A DNA stretch of 64,000 bases from contig NZ_JACHCP010000002.1 of the NCBI RefSeq assembly GCF_014207185.1, forward strand, positions 372,001 to 436,000, given 5' to 3'. The notes beneath the pieces were generated by a model. It had not been told where the DNA came from and did not search any database. It saw only the letters and a program-made list of their open reading frames with translations. This DNA comes from Rhodanobacter sp. A1T4 (lineage in GTDB: Bacteria; Pseudomonadota; Gammaproteobacteria; Xanthomonadales; Rhodanobacteraceae). Shown in pieces: positions 29,818 to 38,750 of the stretch. The position numbers were made by a program, and so were the translations under genes. Numbering within the stretch: the first letter of the stretch is position 1; each line of letters starts with the position of its first letter.

Positions 29818-30426
29818 TTACGCCGGCCGCTTCATAGCGAAGCGGTCGCGCGTAGTCGAATACCCGCTGCCGCTGAGGCGACCGACCAGGTCAAGTTTGG
29901 CCGGATCAACATGCCGGCCATCCGCCATCACAGCGTCATCGATATGCGCCAGCAGCACGCGAGCGAAGATCAGAAACTGGCGTGGGTTTTTCGCGGGATA
30001 CGGAATCACTTCAGCCAACGTGCACTCGAACGCCACCGAGGCAGCGGCAATGCGGGGTGGTTTTATGCGTACGCTGGGCACCGTGGCGATGCCAACGGCT
30101 TCGAACTCGCTATCGTCATGCGCGAGCGTCGCCGACGTGGCGTTCATGTGCTCCGCCTCGGCCTTGCTGACCAGATGGATGACCAGTTCGCCGGTATCGC
30201 GGGCGTTGCGCAAGGTGTCTTTCAGCTCACCGCTGGCACGCAGCCCTACGTTGACCATCAGCGTCGGCGGGTCATCGCAGATCACCTGGAAAAAACTGAA
30301 TGGCGCGAGGTTGGTCACCCCATTAGTCGATAGCGTGGAAACCCAGGCGATTGGCCGGGGCGTCACCGTAGACGACAACCAGCGATAGGATTCGGCGGCA
30401 TTGAGCTGACTGAAATCAAGCTGCAT
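29818..30426 (-). CDS. Flavin reductase-like FMN-binding protein
   Basis: 202 residues from ATG 30426 (MQLDFSQLNAAESYRWLSS); the 14 codons further upstream are not family-like. The wording TVTPRPIAWVSTLSTNGVTNLAPFSFFQ and DTGELVIHLVSKAEAEHMNATS is that of the split-barrel flavin reductase/DIM6-NTAB family. These cytosolic proteins bind FMN and reduce it with NAD(P)H or act as small flavoproteins. The partner is unknown and no monooxygenase lies beside it. The gene converges on the autotransporter gene with only 14 bp between stops. Its stop codon TAA lies inside a sequence resembling the ends of the 308-bp repeat. Confidence 0.88.
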   Translation of the reverse strand: MQLDFSQLNAAESYRWLSSTVTPRPIAWVSTLSTNGVTNLAPFSFFQVICDDPPTLMVNVGLRASGELKDTLRNARDTGELVIHLVSKAEAEHMNATSATLAHDDSEFEAVGIATVPSVRIKPPRIAAASVAFECTLAEVIPYPAKNPRQFLIFARVLLAHIDDAVMADGRHVDPAKLDLVGRLSGSGYSTTRDRFAMKRPA

Positions 30427-30589
30427 GGTATCTAATTCCTGATCACACTGGACGGAGCGCCAAAGCACCGTGAGGCCGCTCTGGAAAGAGAATTTGTCCG
30501 AGCATTTTGCATGTGCTGCGTCGACAACGCGTGGCGAAGGGCAACAACTGAATCACCGGCCTGCAGAAGGCGTGTTGTTTTACCTGCCC

Positions 30590-30897
30590 TTAGATCCTGT
30601 TCACGACCTTCACGTGGCCCACGCCGGGAGCGGTTTGCGCACAGGCCAAGGAAGAACGAGGGAGTGTACGTCGGTACACGACCGAGTGATGACGCCGGCA
30701 TGGGGGCAAACCGACCCGGCCCGAAGGGTTGAGTCGTGGCGGCCATCCGGCGGCAGCGCTTGCACCTTTCTCGGTGCGCGGCTTGACCTGACCGGCAGTC
30801 AGACGCTGCGCACCGAGAAAGGTGTAAACCACCCACCACCGCCGGATGGCCGCCACGGCACAACGCGGGCTACGTAGAGATCGTGAACAGGCTCTTA
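30590..30897. repeat. 308-bp structured repeat, copy A
   Basis: About 80 % or more identical, without net length change, to 43278/43279-43586. The right end, read inward, is TAAGAGCCTGTTCACGATC; the left end (TTAGATCCTGTTCACGA) is a diverged version, so the element has terminal inverted repeats of about 30 bp. Inside are a stem GCCGGG/CCCGGC continuing into CGGTTTGC/GCAAACCG, a small hairpin GTGTAC-loop-GTACAC, and a long hairpin with CACCTTTCTCGGTGCGC against GCGCACCGAGAAAGGTG. There is no transposase or plausible ORF inside. It looks like a MITE or a large REP-type element. The right end forms the 3' end of queA. Confidence 0.85.
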
Positions 30898-31952
30898 GGC
30901 AAGATCAGCATCGCATCACCGTAAGAGAAAAAGCGGTACCGCTGCTCCACCGCATACCGGTACGAATCCAGCATGAAATCACGCCCGGCCAGCGCCGAGA
31001 CCAGCATCAGCAACGTTGACTGTGGGAGATGAAAATTGGTAACCAGCGCATCGACGCTGGTGATGCGATAACCGGGGAAAATGAAGATCTGCGTCTCGCC
31101 GGCGAACGGGTGCAGCTCGCCATCCTTGGTTGCGCTCTCCAGCGCGCGCACGACCGTCGTACCTACCGCCACCACACGGCCACCCGCCGCGCGCGTCCGG
31201 CGGATTTTTTCCACCAGCGCCGCACCGACATTGAGCCACTCGCGGTGCATGACGTGATCTCTCACGTCTTCGGCGCGCATCGGCTGAAACGTACCCGCGC
31301 CCACATGCAGGGTGACGTAGCCGAAGTCGATGCCCTTGTCGCGCAGCTGGGCCAGCATCGCTTCGTCAAAATGGAGCCCGGCCGTAGGCGCAGCAACGGC
31401 GCCGGGCTCGCGCGCGTAAACCGTCTGATAACGTTCCATGTCGCTGGCGTCGGCGTGCCGTTCGATATACGGCGGCAGCGGCATCTCGCCCAGTTTCAGC
31501 AACAATTTTTCCAACGGCTCAGCGGATTCGAACCGCAGCCGGAAAAAAGCCTCGTCACGACCCAGTACCACGGCGAAGCTGCCGTCGGCCAGCTCGATCC
31601 GCCCGCCCTCCTTCGGCTTTTTGCTGACGCCCAGTTGCACCGTGGCTTCGTGCGCGCCGGTGATGCGCTCGATCAGAATCTCCACTGCACCGCCGGTGCT
31701 CTTGCGCCCGTACAACCTCGCCGGCAGCACCCGCGTATCGTTGAACACCAGCAGATCGCCAGGCCGCAGAAAGTCCGGCAGCTCGCGAAACAGCCGATCC
31801 TCGCGCGCATGCTTTTCCACATCGAGCAGCAGCAGGCGGCTGGCCGAACGCTCCGCCAGTGGCGCCTGCGCGATCAGCTCGGGCGGTAACTCAAAATCGA
31901 AATCGGACTTCTTCAAGACGTTGAACTTCTCGGGAGCCACGCCGATTGGCAA
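30870..31952 (-). CDS. queA: S-adenosylmethionine:tRNA ribosyltransferase-isomerase
   Basis: 360 residues from 31952. TTG at 31916 (giving LKKSDFDFELPPELIAQ, aligned with the usual start and preceded by GAGAAG) is a strong alternative. QueA transfers and isomerises the ribosyl group of SAM onto preQ1-tRNA, making epoxyqueuosine. Signature blocks are FNDTRVLPARLYG, PLPPYI, VYAREPGAVAAPTAGLHF, TLHVGAGTFQPMR and TNFHLPQSTLLMLVSALAG. The last residues, KSLFTIST, and the stop codon are encoded by the right end of the 308-bp repeat, so the native C-terminus after YGDAMLILP has been replaced. The core is complete, so the enzyme is probably active. Confidence 0.96.
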   Translation of the reverse strand: MPIGVAPEKFNVLKKSDFDFELPPELIAQAPLAERSASRLLLLDVEKHAREDRLFRELPDFLRPGDLLVFNDTRVLPARLYGRKSTGGAVEILIERITGAHEATVQLGVSKKPKEGGRIELADGSFAVVLGRDEAFFRLRFESAEPLEKLLLKLGEMPLPPYIERHADASDMERYQTVYAREPGAVAAPTAGLHFDEAMLAQLRDKGIDFGYVTLHVGAGTFQPMRAEDVRDHVMHREWLNVGAALVEKIRRTRAAGGRVVAVGTTVVRALESATKDGELHPFAGETQIFIFPGYRITSVDALVTNFHLPQSTLLMLVSALAGRDFMLDSYRYAVEQRYRFFSYGDAMLILPKSLFTIST

Positions 31953-32036
31953 ACGAGCGGCGCGGTATTGGCGATGAGGGATGGCAGCGGCGCATTATCG
32001 CGCAGCTGGAGCGCCTCGTCCTTTACCGAGAGGCAG

Positions 32037-34541
32037 TCAGGCCACCGCGTTACGACGGCGACGACGCACCCACCATCCGGCAAGCCCTGCAACCACCAGC
32101 ACAAACGCGGCTATTTCATACGGCAGCCAATGCCTGACTAAATGCTTGGCCTTGACGATGCGCTGATGCCGCAACAGTAACCGCGCGTGATCGAAATCCG
32201 GCGCTTCGCAATCCGCACCGAAGTTGTCGTTCCAACTCACGTAGGCGCCCTCCTTCACGTAACGCTGGTAATAGGCGGCAACGCGACGCTGGGCTTCGGA
32301 AGGCCCGGAGGGTTTGGCGTCACCGTAGCCCTGATAGTGATCCTCGTAATCCGGTGGCCCCTCACGCATCCAGCTAGCTGCCTTGCACATCACGGCAGCG
32401 AAAGCTTGCGAACGCGGCGGCAAAAGATCGGCCGCCGCCGAGGCCTCGTCCGCGGCGATGTAGCGGTAATGGAAACGCCAATCCAACTTCGCGGCACTGT
32501 CAGTAAAGCGCTGACGCTCGCCATCGGTGACGAAGGTCTGCTTCAGATCAGCGGCAGAATGGCCGCTGCCGCCCTGGAAACCACCACCACTGTCGACGTA
32601 GTCCGGTCCCTGCTCGAAGCCGAGCAGCTCCATGCCGTTTTCGCGGGCGATCACCGCCGCGGCATAACGCGCCTGCGCCTTGCCGATGTCGGTCCAGGCG
32701 CTGTCGGCCTTGTGCATATCGCTGGCGTACTCGTTGGCCTTGGCGCGGAGGTCCACATTACCGAAGCGCGGATCGCTACTGGCCGGAAAATAAGCCTGCG
32801 CTTCGTCGTATCGCGCCGCGCGCATCAGCCGCCGCGCCAGCAGCCAACGCAAGCGGCCGGCCAGCGTTCCGATGCCGTCCTTGTGATCCTTCTCGATGCT
32901 TCGGGCCGGTACTGGCGTCGCAGCAGCATGCGCATCGACGAAGGCCTTCAACTCATCAATGGTGAGCACGCGCTCGGCGACGTAAAACGTGTCGTCGGAA
33001 TAACCGATGCCGTCATCATCGTCGCCAACGTAAAACCTTTCGTCGGCATCGCCTATGCCGCCATCATCGCCGGTATAAACGTTGCCATCGCGGTCATCGC
33101 GGTTTGCCGCGTCATAGAGATGGCCCATGGCCTCGACGTATTCACCGCGCGCCAGTGCCAGCACACCTTGTTCGCCACCGATGAGGGGCACGTTACTCGG
33201 CTGGATAGCCGCCTTCGGATCATCCGACTTGGGAAATGCCTTGGCGGCATCCGCGTACGCAGCGGCTGCGGCTGCGAGATCGCCCTTGTGCAACGCCAGT
33301 TTCGCGTCGACCCAACTGGCCAGCGGACCCGGCGCCTTGGCCGCCAACGTTGCCGCCAGGTCATAACGCCCACTGCGATACGCCAGGGCAGCGAGGCGAT
33401 CGGCACCGGCCACATGATCGAGACCCTGCTTTTCGATGGCCTGCACCAGTGCTGGCAGGGCCGGATTGAGTTTCGCCGGGGATGGCGTTGCAGTTGCCGC
33501 GTCGCTGCCCTCGTCGTCGCCAAGGCGCGCCAGCGCGTACGCCACCAACAAGCGCTGCGAAAGTGGGCCATCCACCAACGCGGCAGCACGGTCATCGTCA
33601 CGCAGCACGTTGCCTGCGAGGGTCGCCAGCGACTGCACGGCGCTGTCCGAACCGTGCCCGGCCTGCGCTGCGTACAGCGCGATCGCATGCTTCAGATCGG
33701 CCGCGGCGATGCCCGCGCCACAGTCGTTATTGTCGACATAGAGGTTGGCCCAACTGCACTGTTGCCTGCCGTTGTAGAGATACAGCCGCGCCTCTTCGCC
33801 GAAGCTGGACACGCCCAGACCTTGCGTGTCCGATGCTCCAGCCACCGCGCGCGTGCGCGCGAGCTGAAATGCCTTGGCCGCGGCATCGCGCTCGCGCTTG
33901 AACACGGCGGCATCGCCGATCGCTGCATTGGCGCGCAGCGCGTGAATGCGGCCCAGCATGTATGCGGCCCATACCGAACGCAGCGTCGCCTGCTCGGGCG
34001 GCAGTGCAAGCACTTTCTCGAAACTGGCGATGGCAAGGTCCGTCTTCGCCTGATCGGGTTTGTCGCATGCGGTGGTCGCGGCAGTCGAAGTCGGCGAAGC
34101 GGCCGCTGTCGTCGCCTCGGCCGGGTTCACCGCGGCGGCGCACGCCTTGTTGGCGGCGGCATAGTCGACCGCACCAGCGACGTACAGGCGCAAATCCTCG
34201 GGCAGATCCTTGCCATCGTCATACGCCTTGTTGCCATCCACCGACTGCCGCAGCGTAAGCACCCGCTGCCACTGTCCTGGCGTCATGCCCTGCGACTTGG
34301 CTTCATCGACGGGCTTGGGCGTGTCATAGGGCGATGCTTCCGACTCCTGCGGCCGCAACGTGTCGGTTGCGGGGAGCAGGTGCGCGGCCTCCCACGCAAA
34401 ACTGTTCTGTGGCGTGGCCTTCAGGGTGGCGTCGCGATGGTCCAGTAGCTGGCTCGGGAAATCTGGACCGCAGGCCCACACGGCACCGGCCGCAACTGCC
34501 GTGGCAATACAGGCACTCAAGACGACATTACGGTTCCACAT
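32037..34541 (-). CDS. Large exported protein with helical repeats, C-terminal membrane anchor
   Basis: 834 residues from ATG 34541 (MWNRNVVLSACIATAVAAG). The N-terminus is a signal sequence; AVWAC at about residues 21-25 might be a lipobox, though a poor one. The body is Ala-rich and helical, with stretches like RYDLAATLAAKAPG and LALARGEYVEAMGHLYDAA that look like degenerate tetratricopeptide units. A Thr/Ala/Ser linker lies near 145-165. An acidic segment repeats DDGGIGDADERFYV / DDGIGYSDDTFYV back to back. The C-terminus is YEIAAFVLVVAGLAGWWVRRRRR, a membrane helix with an Arg-rich cytoplasmic end. The gene overlaps the preceding DUF3142-like gene by 14 bp, so they work together. Function unknown. 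Confidence 0.8.
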   Translation of the reverse strand: MWNRNVVLSACIATAVAAGAVWACGPDFPSQLLDHRDATLKATPQNSFAWEAAHLLPATDTLRPQESEASPYDTPKPVDEAKSQGMTPGQWQRVLTLRQSVDGNKAYDDGKDLPEDLRLYVAGAVDYAAANKACAAAVNPAEATTAAASPTSTAATTACDKPDQAKTDLAIASFEKVLALPPEQATLRSVWAAYMLGRIHALRANAAIGDAAVFKRERDAAAKAFQLARTRAVAGASDTQGLGVSSFGEEARLYLYNGRQQCSWANLYVDNNDCGAGIAAADLKHAIALYAAQAGHGSDSAVQSLATLAGNVLRDDDRAAALVDGPLSQRLLVAYALARLGDDEGSDAATATPSPAKLNPALPALVQAIEKQGLDHVAGADRLAALAYRSGRYDLAATLAAKAPGPLASWVDAKLALHKGDLAAAAAAYADAAKAFPKSDDPKAAIQPSNVPLIGGEQGVLALARGEYVEAMGHLYDAANRDDRDGNVYTGDDGGIGDADERFYVGDDDDGIGYSDDTFYVAERVLTIDELKAFVDAHAAATPVPARSIEKDHKDGIGTLAGRLRWLLARRLMRAARYDEAQAYFPASSDPRFGNVDLRAKANEYASDMHKADSAWTDIGKAQARYAAAVIARENGMELLGFEQGPDYVDSGGGFQGGSGHSAADLKQTFVTDGERQRFTDSAAKLDWRFHYRYIAADEASAAADLLPPRSQAFAAVMCKAASWMREGPPDYEDHYQGYGDAKPSGPSEAQRRVAAYYQRYVKEGAYVSWNDNFGADCEAPDFDHARLLLRHQRIVKAKHLVRHWLPYEIAAFVLVVAGLAGWWVRRRRRNAVA

Positions 34542-35742
34542 GCAATTGCGCTCCTTGTGTGGCGCAGCGCGCCCATCCAATGACTCGTTGACTGTGTCCG
34601 TGCAGCAACCCCGGCTGCAGACGCTTGATGCTTAGTGTGTCGCGACTCGACTCAAGTGCATAGCCGTTGATGCCATCGGCCAGTGCGCAGGCCTGCGGCA
34701 GCGCGACCACCTTGGGCAACGACATATCCAGTTCGCCGGGATTTTGCAGCAGCAGATCCAGCGTGCCTGGCGTGCTGCTGGGGCGAGCGGTGGCCGTGAT
34801 TTCGCCATGCAATGGCTGCTGCCGGATCACCGCCAGCCATGTAGCCAGATTCCATGCGCGATCATCCTGCATGGTCGGCAGCCGGAACCAGACAATGCCA
34901 GCCAGGTGTGGCGGCGGATCGCGTTGCAGCTGCTGCAGGAAACCGGCAATGTCCTGCGGTATCGCCAGCAGTTCACGACTATCGTCACCCGCATCCAGTA
35001 TACCGGCTTCGCTTTGCACGCTGGCCAGCCGACCCTGTGCATCCCAGCTCACGCGTGAACCGTAGGTCGGCAAGGCGATGCGAAACAGTTTGTCGCTGCG
35101 CTGTGCGTAGTCATCGGCCCAATGCAAGGCCAGCGCGCTGTCGAACAGGCCGGCGTGCGGATCGCGCACCGCATGCACCTGCAGCACCGATTCGTCGACC
35201 TGCGCCAGCACCGTAGATAGATCCGGCGAATGCAACCACGCGGGCAACGCGGTGATCGACAGCGTGGCGCCCTGCAACAGCGGATGCAGCGCGGCGAGGT
35301 AGTGTGCGTAGGCCGGCAGTCTCGCCGTGCCGCAATCGTGATCGATCTCCAGCCCCGCGATCCGGATATCGCCGCCCTGCCAGTCCTTCCACAAAGCCTC
35401 GGTATCCGCCAGCAACTGCGCCTCATCCCACTGCACCAGCTGGCCGTCTATACGCACCACCAGCATCACCGGCTTGCCGCTGGCCAGCAGCGCCACGCGA
35501 TCCGGATGAAACACCTGCAACCGCCCCGCACGATCGGTCTGCGCCGCCAGCACGCGCCATGCGCGGATATCGCCCGCACTGCCCTGCATTGCCTGCGTCA
35601 CCGCTGGCGTCCACACGCGCCGCCAGATGTAGGCGTCGTGTGTCAGCGGGCGGGACGGATGGCTGCAAGCCACCAGCCACATCGACGCGGCAAAAAAGAC
35701 TGCGCGAAGAAGCGCCGCAAGGCGAAACCGGATAACGATCAT
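34528..35742 (-). CDS. DUF3142-like lipoprotein
   Basis: 404 residues from ATG 35742 (MIVIRFRLAALLRAVFF). The lipobox LVAC (Cys at about residue 26) predicts a lipoprotein. The mature part has DAYIWRRVWTPAV and IAGLEIDHDCGTARLPAYAHYL followed by LSITALPAWL, wording I associate with the DUF3142 family, a TIM-barrel-like group related to glycoside hydrolases. The Asp in EIDHDC is a plausible active-site acid. Family membership is from memory of the motif, not from a search. It is translated just before the large exported protein, and the pair is probably a cell-envelope unit. Confidence 0.75.
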   Translation of the reverse strand: MIVIRFRLAALLRAVFFAASMWLVACSHPSRPLTHDAYIWRRVWTPAVTQAMQGSAGDIRAWRVLAAQTDRAGRLQVFHPDRVALLASGKPVMLVVRIDGQLVQWDEAQLLADTEALWKDWQGGDIRIAGLEIDHDCGTARLPAYAHYLAALHPLLQGATLSITALPAWLHSPDLSTVLAQVDESVLQVHAVRDPHAGLFDSALALHWADDYAQRSDKLFRIALPTYGSRVSWDAQGRLASVQSEAGILDAGDDSRELLAIPQDIAGFLQQLQRDPPPHLAGIVWFRLPTMQDDRAWNLATWLAVIRQQPLHGEITATARPSSTPGTLDLLLQNPGELDMSLPKVVALPQACALADGINGYALESSRDTLSIKRLQPGLLHGHSQRVIGWARCATQGAQLHVEP

Positions 35743-35852
35743 CAACTCAACGCCCCTGCGTCGCCGCACGATGTGAAGCCCATTCTAGCTATCCCCTGAC
35801 CGATCGCTCATCCGCTGGAATGACAATCCGCGAATGCCGATTTTCAAGGGCG

Positions 35853-35881
35853 CAAAAAAACGCCGCTCACGAGGAGCGGCG
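35853..35881 (-). terminator. Terminator after rtcB
   Basis: An 8-bp stem, CGCCGCTC/GAGCGGCG with a 5-base loop, is followed on the minus strand by seven consecutive T. It lies 34 bp after the rtcB stop and ends the slipin-rtcB transcript. Confidence 0.9.
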
Positions 35882-35914
35882 CCGCTTGCTGCAAACCTAA
35901 CGACAACATGAGTT

Positions 35915-37135
35915 TCACCCCTTTACGCAAAGCACCTGACGCAAGGTGTGTACCACCTCGACCAGATCGGTCTGTGCCGCCATCACCGCGTCGATCGACT
36001 TGTATGCCGCCGGCGACTCGTCGATCACGGCCGCGTCCTTGCGGCATTCCACATGCGCCGTCGCCTCGCGATGTTGGGCCAACGTGATCTGCTGGCGCGC
36101 CGCGGTACGACTCATCACCCGACCCGCACCGTGGCTGCAGCTGTGGAAGCTGTCGGCATTGCCCTTGCCACGCACGATATAGCTGCACGTGCCCATGCTG
36201 CCGGGGATGATCCCCAGCTCACCTTCGCGAGCACTCACCGCGCCCTTGCGGGTGACCAGCAGTTCGTCGCCACCGTGCATCTCCTTCTGGACGTAGTTGT
36301 GATGACAGTTCACCGCCATCTTGGCGAGCTGGAATGTGGGCAGACGGTGACGCATTTCCGCCAGCACACGCGACATCATCGCTTCACGGTTGGCGCGAGC
36401 ATAATCCTGTGCCCAGGACACGGCTTCGACGTAGTCATCGAACAGGGCCTCGCCCTCCATGAAGAACGCCAGGTCCTTGTCCGGCAGATGGAAACCCAGC
36501 ACGCGATGCGCCAGCTGCTCGCGCGCCATCTCGATGAAGTAGCTGCCGATCAGGTTGCCGGTGCCGCGCGAACCCGAATGCAACATCACCCACACGACAT
36601 CCGACTCATCCAGGCACACCTCGATGAAGTGATTGCCGCCGCCCAGCGTGCCGATCTGTTTGTCGACTTTGTCGGTGCGGATCTTGCGATGCTTGGCCTT
36701 GATCAGCTCCAGCCTGGCAACCAGTCCTGACTGCGCCAGTCGCGTTTCGATGCTGTCGGGCATGCGTCCGTGATCGCCGCCACGACCGTTGCCGACAGGC
36801 ACACCTCGCTCGATGCTGGAACGCAGTTGCGCCAGGCTGTCCGGCAGGTCCTTCGCCCTCAGCGTGGTCCGCACCGCGGCCATGCCGCAGCCGATATCCA
36901 CGCCGACCGCGGCAGGGATGATCGCGCCACGGGTCGGCACCACCGAATCCACGGTGGCGCCTTTGCCCAGATGCACGTCCGGCATCACTGCGACCCACGG
37001 GCCGACAAACGGCAGCGCGGCGATGTTCCGCAACTGCTGCTTCGCGGAATCTTCCAGCGGCACGCCGTGCACCCAGCCCTTGATCGGCGTGGCACTGCCT
37101 TCGGCATGTAGCAGTTCGTAGTTTTGCTTAATCAT
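35915..37135 (-). CDS. rtcB: RNA ligase RtcB
   Basis: 406 residues from ATG 37135 (MIKQNYELLHAEG), preceded by AAGGAAAGA; an in-frame extension to 37201 is not conserved. RtcB joins RNA 2',3'-cyclic-phosphate or 3'-phosphate ends to 5'-OH ends using GTP and Mn2+. All active-site blocks are present: VMPDVHLGKGATVDSV, GVDIGCGM with the metal-binding Cys, LGGGNHFIEV, MLHSGSRGTGN, NCHHNYV, and SCSHGAGRVMSR with the His (about 335) that carries GMP. It follows the slipin gene by 73 bp. No rtcA or rtcR is in the window. The two tRNA-like sequences upstream suggest that damaged tRNA is the substrate (inference). Confidence 0.97.
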   Translation of the reverse strand: MIKQNYELLHAEGSATPIKGWVHGVPLEDSAKQQLRNIAALPFVGPWVAVMPDVHLGKGATVDSVVPTRGAIIPAAVGVDIGCGMAAVRTTLRAKDLPDSLAQLRSSIERGVPVGNGRGGDHGRMPDSIETRLAQSGLVARLELIKAKHRKIRTDKVDKQIGTLGGGNHFIEVCLDESDVVWVMLHSGSRGTGNLIGSYFIEMAREQLAHRVLGFHLPDKDLAFFMEGEALFDDYVEAVSWAQDYARANREAMMSRVLAEMRHRLPTFQLAKMAVNCHHNYVQKEMHGGDELLVTRKGAVSAREGELGIIPGSMGTCSYIVRGKGNADSFHSCSHGAGRVMSRTAARQQITLAQHREATAHVECRKDAAVIDESPAAYKSIDAVMAAQTDLVEVVHTLRQVLCVKG

Positions 37136-37208
37136 GATTCTTTCCTTGCATGATTCTTTCCTTGAATGAAATCGTGGTGATCGCATCCGTGCGATCGCCA
37201 CGAGGTTG

Positions 37209-38330
37209 TTACTTCAGACTGACCAACTGATTCAGCACGCCATCCAGGCCGCCGAACACAGTCAGCTTGTCGATCTTCTCGGTGACCTTCTCCAGCGCCT
37301 CGAGCTCCTTGAGGCGCATGAGGGTCGGGCTCTCCTCGATCAGACGCGCCGTGTTGAGCAGCGAACGCGTGGCGTTCGACTCCTCGCGACGACGGATGAC
37401 GTTGGCCTGAGCCGCCTTCTCCGCCTGCACGACGCTGTTGAGGATTGTCTTCATCTCACCCGGCAGGATCACGTCCTTCACGCCGACACCGAGTACCTCC
37501 AGGCCCAGCTCGCCGACGCGGCCACGCACGTAGGCAAAGATGTCCGCATCCAACGAGGCCTTGTCGCCGAGCAATTCGTCCAGCGTCTTGTCCGAGACTG
37601 CCTTGCGCAAGCCATACTGCAGCTCGCGATAGAGGTAATCGCCGTACTTGGCCACCTTGGTACGCGCCGCGACCGGATCGGTTACGCGCAGGCTGGCGGC
37701 CAGGTTCACACGCAGGCTGACCTTGTCGCGCGTCAACAGCTCCTGACCCGACACTTCCAGCGACTGCACACGCAGCTCGATCACCTCGGCAGCCACGTTC
37801 TTCTGGAAATTCCAGAAGGCGTAGGCACCCGGCACCAGCGTGCGCAGCAGCTTGCTGTCGACGAACAACAGACCCGCCGACTCCACCGGCACATCCACCG
37901 TCACCGCCACCTTGCCGAGCAGGCCCAGCTGACGCAAACGACTGGCCACGCGCGCATCGACCTCCAACGAGTCAGTCAGCGATACCGCCTGTACCTCGAC
38001 CGGCACCAGACCCTTCCAGTACAGCTTGCGGGTACCCGGCGCGAGCACGTCCTCCAGCTTGCCGTTCTTCAGTACCAGACCGACCTGCAACGTGCCGATG
38101 TCGGCCACGATGAAGCACTCGGCCAGCGGGCCGTCCATTTGCACCATCAGCACATCGGCATCCGCGCCCACGTACTCGGGCTTGGCAAGATTGTGCACGT
38201 TCACGGTCACCCGGTTGCGCGGATCAAAGATCCGATACACGCCCGCAGGCAGTACGCGCTCGAAACGACGGTTGCGATACAGCAAACCGCGCTCGCCGTC
38301 GCCGATCACGATTTGCTTGAGCCAGAACAT
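37209..38330 (-). CDS. Slipin / band-7 family protein
   Basis: 373 residues from ATG 38330 (MFWLKQIVIGDGERGL), preceded by a strong AAAAGGAG. The protein has an N-terminal VIGDGERGLLYRNRRFERVLPAG segment and a long SPFH/band-7 region (about 150-300) with LLTRDKVSLRVNLAASLRV and GVKDVILPGEMKTIL. A charged helical tail, QAEKAAQANVIRRREESNATRSLLN, is typical of coiled-coil oligomerisation. No strong N-terminal membrane helix is seen, so membrane association is uncertain. Band-7/slipin genes are known neighbours of rtcB in bacterial RNA-repair contexts; the biochemical link is unresolved. It is the first protein-coding gene of the unit. Confidence 0.9.
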   Translation of the reverse strand: MFWLKQIVIGDGERGLLYRNRRFERVLPAGVYRIFDPRNRVTVNVHNLAKPEYVGADADVLMVQMDGPLAECFIVADIGTLQVGLVLKNGKLEDVLAPGTRKLYWKGLVPVEVQAVSLTDSLEVDARVASRLRQLGLLGKVAVTVDVPVESAGLLFVDSKLLRTLVPGAYAFWNFQKNVAAEVIELRVQSLEVSGQELLTRDKVSLRVNLAASLRVTDPVAARTKVAKYGDYLYRELQYGLRKAVSDKTLDELLGDKASLDADIFAYVRGRVGELGLEVLGVGVKDVILPGEMKTILNSVVQAEKAAQANVIRRREESNATRSLLNTARLIEESPTLMRLKELEALEKVTEKIDKLTVFGGLDGVLNQLVSLK

Positions 38331-38750
38331 GATGATTCTCCTTTTGGTTATTCTGGTTTCGACCCGATAGATAATCCGCATGTGTCGCCGGATCGTTACG
38401 GCGCATGCGTCCATTTGATAATCGGAAGATCCGCAATCGAACCTCCCTCACGGGATAATCGATTAACTATTAACAACGCCTCGATTGAAAAATAAGTTGG
38501 AAACGCCTCCCGACGTCAGCGGAGCGAAACCTGCGTGCGTTCACGGGGAATCAGTCACCTCACCGGAAACCTGCGATATTCCGCAGAACCATCCGTCGAG
38601 ATACCCGATCGCCCGACTTCAGGACGTGGGTCTGGCTCCGCCTCCGCTGCCCTGCAACGCACATCACCTTCCATGACGTGTATGCCCTGCAACGCACGAG
38701 GCGTTTCCTGGTCGGAACTTTCGTTCCTGTTGTCATGACGTAACAGGTCA
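38331..38750 (-). promoter_or_regulatory. 420-bp leader between tRNA-like pair and slipin
   Basis: No gene is supported. Read on the minus strand it contains a GNRA-type hairpin (GGAAC-GAAA-GTTCC, at about 38717-38730) and two copies of GTGCGTTGCAGGGCA (38648-38662 and 38683-38697), 35 bp apart. A late AT-rich stretch (38460-38500) may hold the slipin promoter. A sigma54 site, expected for RtcR-controlled rtc operons, was sought and not found: the best GG...GC pairs are 11 rather than 10 bp apart. Confidence 0.45.

Noticed and set aside
30432..30877. Small ORFs inside and beside the 308-bp repeat (and their counterparts at 43143-43575)
   Set aside because: They lie in inverted-repeat DNA, occur in several frames at once, and match no family.
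32187..34448. Plus-strand open frame of 753 codons opposite the large exported protein
   Set aside because: A GC-rich shadow frame; the minus-strand frame has a signal sequence, C-terminal anchor and overlap with its neighbour.
37206..38495. Plus-strand frame of 429 codons opposite the slipin gene
   Set aside because: Gln/His/Arg-rich shadow with no family wording; the opposite strand encodes a clear slipin with a strong ribosome-binding site.
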